Below, piece by piece: positions 31,347 to 33,434 of a stretch of DNA of 33,434 bases (its first letter is position 1; every line of letters starts with the position of its first letter). The translations under genes and the position numbers were made by a program. The stretch spans positions 1 to 33,434 of the forward strand of contig CALGZX010000066.1 in assembly GCA_937934165.1 (NCBI GenBank), given 5' to 3'. Under the pieces are notes generated by a model. That model worked only from the letters and a program-made list of their open reading frames with translations, made no database searches and was not told the origin of the DNA. The DNA is from an uncultured Collinsella sp. GTDB taxonomy: Bacteria > Actinomycetota > Coriobacteriia > Coriobacteriales > Coriobacteriaceae.

Positions 31347-32417
31347 ATGTCATTGAAGGTTGGAATCGTCGGCGCGGCTGGATATGCCGGAGCCGAGCTC
31401 ATTCGCCTCGTGCTCGGCCATCCCGAGTTTGAACTTGTTGCCATTACGTCCAACGCCGATGCCGGCCAGCCGCTGTCCGCGGTGTATCCGAGCTTTGCTG
31501 GCGTGAGCGATCTGGTTTTCACCACGCATGACGCCCCCGAGCTTAAGAGCTGCGATGCGGTTTTTCTTGCCGTGCCGCATACGGCTGCCATGGCACAGGT
31601 GCCCGCGCTGCTTGCATCGGGCGTCTCCTGCTTTGATCTTTCGGCCGACTACCGTCTGAACGACGCGTCCGTCTTTGAGGCATGGTATGCCGCCGAGCAC
31701 ACGAGTCCCGAGCTGCTCAAGACGCGTGCTTTCGGCCTGCCCGAGCTGTTCTGCCAGGACTTGGAGGCCGCTGCTTCCAGCCATGCCGCTGGCAGGCCCG
31801 TGTTGGTCGCCTGCGCCGGCTGCTATCCCACCGCAACGAGCCTTGCTGCCGCTCCTGCCGTGCGTGCGGGCTGGGTGGCCGAGAACGGTCCCGTGATTGT
31901 CGATGCCATCAGCGGTGTGACGGGTGCCGGCAAGTCCTGCAACGCTCGTACGCATTTTTGCAGCGCCGACGAGAATTTGGAGGCCTACGGCGTGGGCAAG
32001 CATCGCCACACGCCCGAGATTGAGCAAATCCTTGGCCTGACCGATCGCGTCGTCTTTACCCCGCACCTGGCACCGCTCAAGCGTGGTCTGCTCTCCACGG
32101 TGACGATGCCGCTCGCGCCGCAGGCCATCGACTCCTTGGCTCTTGAGGACGTTGTCGACTATTACAAGCAGTTCTATGCCGGTCGCACCTTTGTGCGCGT
32201 GCTCGATACCGGCCAGCAGCCCAAGACGGCTTCGGTTGTCGGCACCAACGCCGCCCAGATTGGCCTTGCGCTCAACAAGCGCGCGGGCGTGCTGGTGGCG
32301 ACGGGCGCCATCGACAATCTGTGCAAGGGCGCTGCGGGCCAAGCGGTCCAGTGCGCCAATGTCGTCTTTGGCTTTGACGAGCGACGAGGCTTGCCCACAG
32401 TGGCGTGCCCGGTGTAG
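31347..32417 (+). CDS. argC: N-acetyl-gamma-glutamyl-phosphate reductase
   Basis: ATG 31347 follows AAGGAG. The protein has 356 residues. The N-terminal nucleotide-binding motif is GIVGAAGYAGAELIRLVLGH; FDLSADYRL and the catalytic-cysteine segment ACAGCYPTATSLA (Cys159) follow, then VDAISGVTGAGKS and, late, HLAPLKRGLLSTV and GAIDNLCKGAAGQAVQCAN. It reduces N-acetylglutamyl phosphate to the semialdehyde with NADPH, the third step of arginine/ornithine synthesis. argJ follows after 134 bases, the common argCJ(BD) order. Confidence 0.97.
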   Translation: MSLKVGIVGAAGYAGAELIRLVLGHPEFELVAITSNADAGQPLSAVYPSFAGVSDLVFTTHDAPELKSCDAVFLAVPHTAAMAQVPALLASGVSCFDLSADYRLNDASVFEAWYAAEHTSPELLKTRAFGLPELFCQDLEAAASSHAAGRPVLVACAGCYPTATSLAAAPAVRAGWVAENGPVIVDAISGVTGAGKSCNARTHFCSADENLEAYGVGKHRHTPEIEQILGLTDRVVFTPHLAPLKRGLLSTVTMPLAPQAIDSLALEDVVDYYKQFYAGRTFVRVLDTGQQPKTASVVGTNAAQIGLALNKRAGVLVATGAIDNLCKGAAGQAVQCANVVFGFDERRGLPTVACPV

Positions 32418-32551
32418 CACATTCGATTGTTAACGATTTGGTAGTCGGGCATCGAGTGGGGCGCCACTCTTAAGCCGGTCTCATGATTACGACTGGCATG
32501 GCGCACCAACCGATGTCCGTTTTTTGTTTGACATAAGGAGTCATAAAGACG

Positions 32552-33434
32552 ATGAATACCGAGCTGTTTGATATCAAGATTCGCGCCGTCGAGGGTGGCG
32601 TTACGGCTGCGGCTGGTTTTAAGGCTGCAGGCATCCACGCTGGGTTCCGCAAGAACCCCGAGCGTCTGGATTACGCGCTCGTCGTGCCCGATAAACCCTG
32701 TCCCGGTGCCGGCGTGTTTACCACCAATCGCTTTTGCGCGGCGCCCGTGCAGGTGAGCCGTGCCAACCTGGGCGGTGCCGACAAGGGCTACGGTATCATC
32801 GCCGGCGTTTCGATCAACTCTGGCAATGCCAACGCCGCCACGGGTGAGACCGGCCTTGCATGCGCGCGCGAGACCTGCAACATCGCGTCGCAGGTCATCG
32901 GCTGTGAATCCCAGCAGATCCTAGTTGCATCCACAGGCGTGATTGGACAGATTCTGCCCATCGACACATTTGAGACGGCCATCCCTGCTGCCTACGAGGC
33001 GCTCTCCGTCCACGGTGGCGCCGATGCCGCTCGCGCCATCATGACGACCGACACGCACTCCAAGGAGTACGCCGTGTCCTACGTCAGTGAGGCTGCGGGT
33101 CATGCGGGCAATGTCTATACGGTAGGCGGAATGTGCAAGGGCTCGGGCATGATCATGCCCAACATGGCCACCATGATCGCAGTTATCACCACCGATGCCC
33201 CCGTCGAGCCTGCGGCACTTCATGCCCTGCTGCTCTCGACCGTCAAGCAGACCTTTAACAAGGTAACGGTCGATTCCGACACCTCGACCAACGACACCTG
33301 CATCATGCTTGCCTCCGGTGCCGCTGCCGCAGATGCCGAGCCTATCGTCGAGGGCTCCGATGCCTTCGACGAGTTGACATTTGCCGTGCACGAGGTGTGC
33401 GAGAGCCTGGCGCGCAACATCGCCGCCGACGGCG
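32552..33434 (+). CDS. argJ: Bifunctional glutamate N-acetyltransferase / amino-acid acetyltransferase, 3' end outside the window
   Basis: ATG 32552 (MNTELFDIKIRAVEGGVTAA) has AAGGAG 11 bases upstream. 294 codons are visible without a stop to the window edge. ArgJ marks are FTTNRFCAAPVQVSR, INSGNANAATGETG, ASTGVIGQILP, GGMCKGSGMIMPNMATMIAV with the self-cleavage site between Ala206 and Thr207, and FNKVTVDSDTSTNDT. It recycles the acetyl group from N-acetylornithine to glutamate; whether it also uses acetyl-CoA cannot be told here. The 134-base gap from argC contains a small GAGTGG/CCACTC hairpin (32454-32469). About 110 residues are missing. Confidence 0.96.
   Translation, partial: MNTELFDIKIRAVEGGVTAAAGFKAAGIHAGFRKNPERLDYALVVPDKPCPGAGVFTTNRFCAAPVQVSRANLGGADKGYGIIAGVSINSGNANAATGETGLACARETCNIASQVIGCESQQILVASTGVIGQILPIDTFETAIPAAYEALSVHGGADAARAIMTTDTHSKEYAVSYVSEAAGHAGNVYTVGGMCKGSGMIMPNMATMIAVITTDAPVEPAALHALLLSTVKQTFNKVTVDSDTSTNDTCIMLASGAAAADAEPIVEGSDAFDELTFAVHEVCESLARNIAADG

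Noticed and set aside
31350..32420. A 356-codon minus-strand frame opposite argC
   Set aside because: It is the exact shadow of argC, which has full motifs and a ribosome site.

Overview
The window looks like chromosome of a Coriobacteriia actinobacterium, most likely a Collinsella-type gut anaerobe. The evidence is high-GC coding with GC-rich third positions, strong GGAGG-type ribosome sites, GTG starts, an LAQTG cell-wall sorting signal, an AmaP/DUF2273/Asp23 envelope-stress operon, a 2-hydroxyacyl-CoA dehydratase activase-type protein, and many short hairpin repeats between genes. The genus is an inference from gene content and style, not from a marker gene. No rRNA, tRNA, CRISPR array, prophage or transposase gene was found.

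Layout. Bases 1-2550: the C-terminal part of a CoA-activase-like Fe-S protein, a strong terminator, a decayed gene remnant, and a small membrane-anchored protein preceded by a 12-codon leader. Bases 2677-3816 (minus): a DUF389 membrane protein with an embedded EF-hand-like loop. Bases 4124-7599: a very large alanine-rich coiled-coil/CAP-domain surface protein with a sorting signal. Its reading frame is broken by a run of nine G just after the signal peptide, which suggests phase variation. Bases 7801-9504 (minus): an OPT-family transporter, divergent from coaX. Bases 9697-12526: coaX, a dCMP deaminase, a NifU-like protein and a frameshifted lgt.

Bases 12661-18653: a large polytopic membrane protein, YebC, the amaP-DUF2273-asp23 operon and a YitT-family protein. 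Bases 18803-23478: a zinc-ribbon membrane protein, an M20 amidohydrolase (minus) and a YtcJ-like amidohydrolase (plus). Bases 23479-24272 are about 800 bp of non-coding DNA with two separate inverted-repeat structures, leading into groES-groEL. Downstream of groEL is a 144-bp nested palindrome. Bases 26637-31089: a promoter, an FMN riboswitch and a riboflavin ECF transporter operon (ribU, a fused EcfA1-EcfA2 ATPase, ecfT), followed by two tandem flavin-binding PNPOx-like proteins. Bases 31347-33434: argC and the start of argJ behind candidate ArgR operators.

Three signals stand out. First, the poly-G switch in the surface adhesin-like gene. Second, a family of REP-like hairpins scattered between genes whose stems differ but whose loops share a GGGACAGG / GGGACGGGG core, including two copies of a roughly 50-bp version in opposite orientation 5 kb apart. 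Third, the structured non-coding DNA on both sides of groESL. Two frames are broken in this sequence (the surface protein and lgt). Both breaks could be real or could be sequencing errors, and raw reads would decide.
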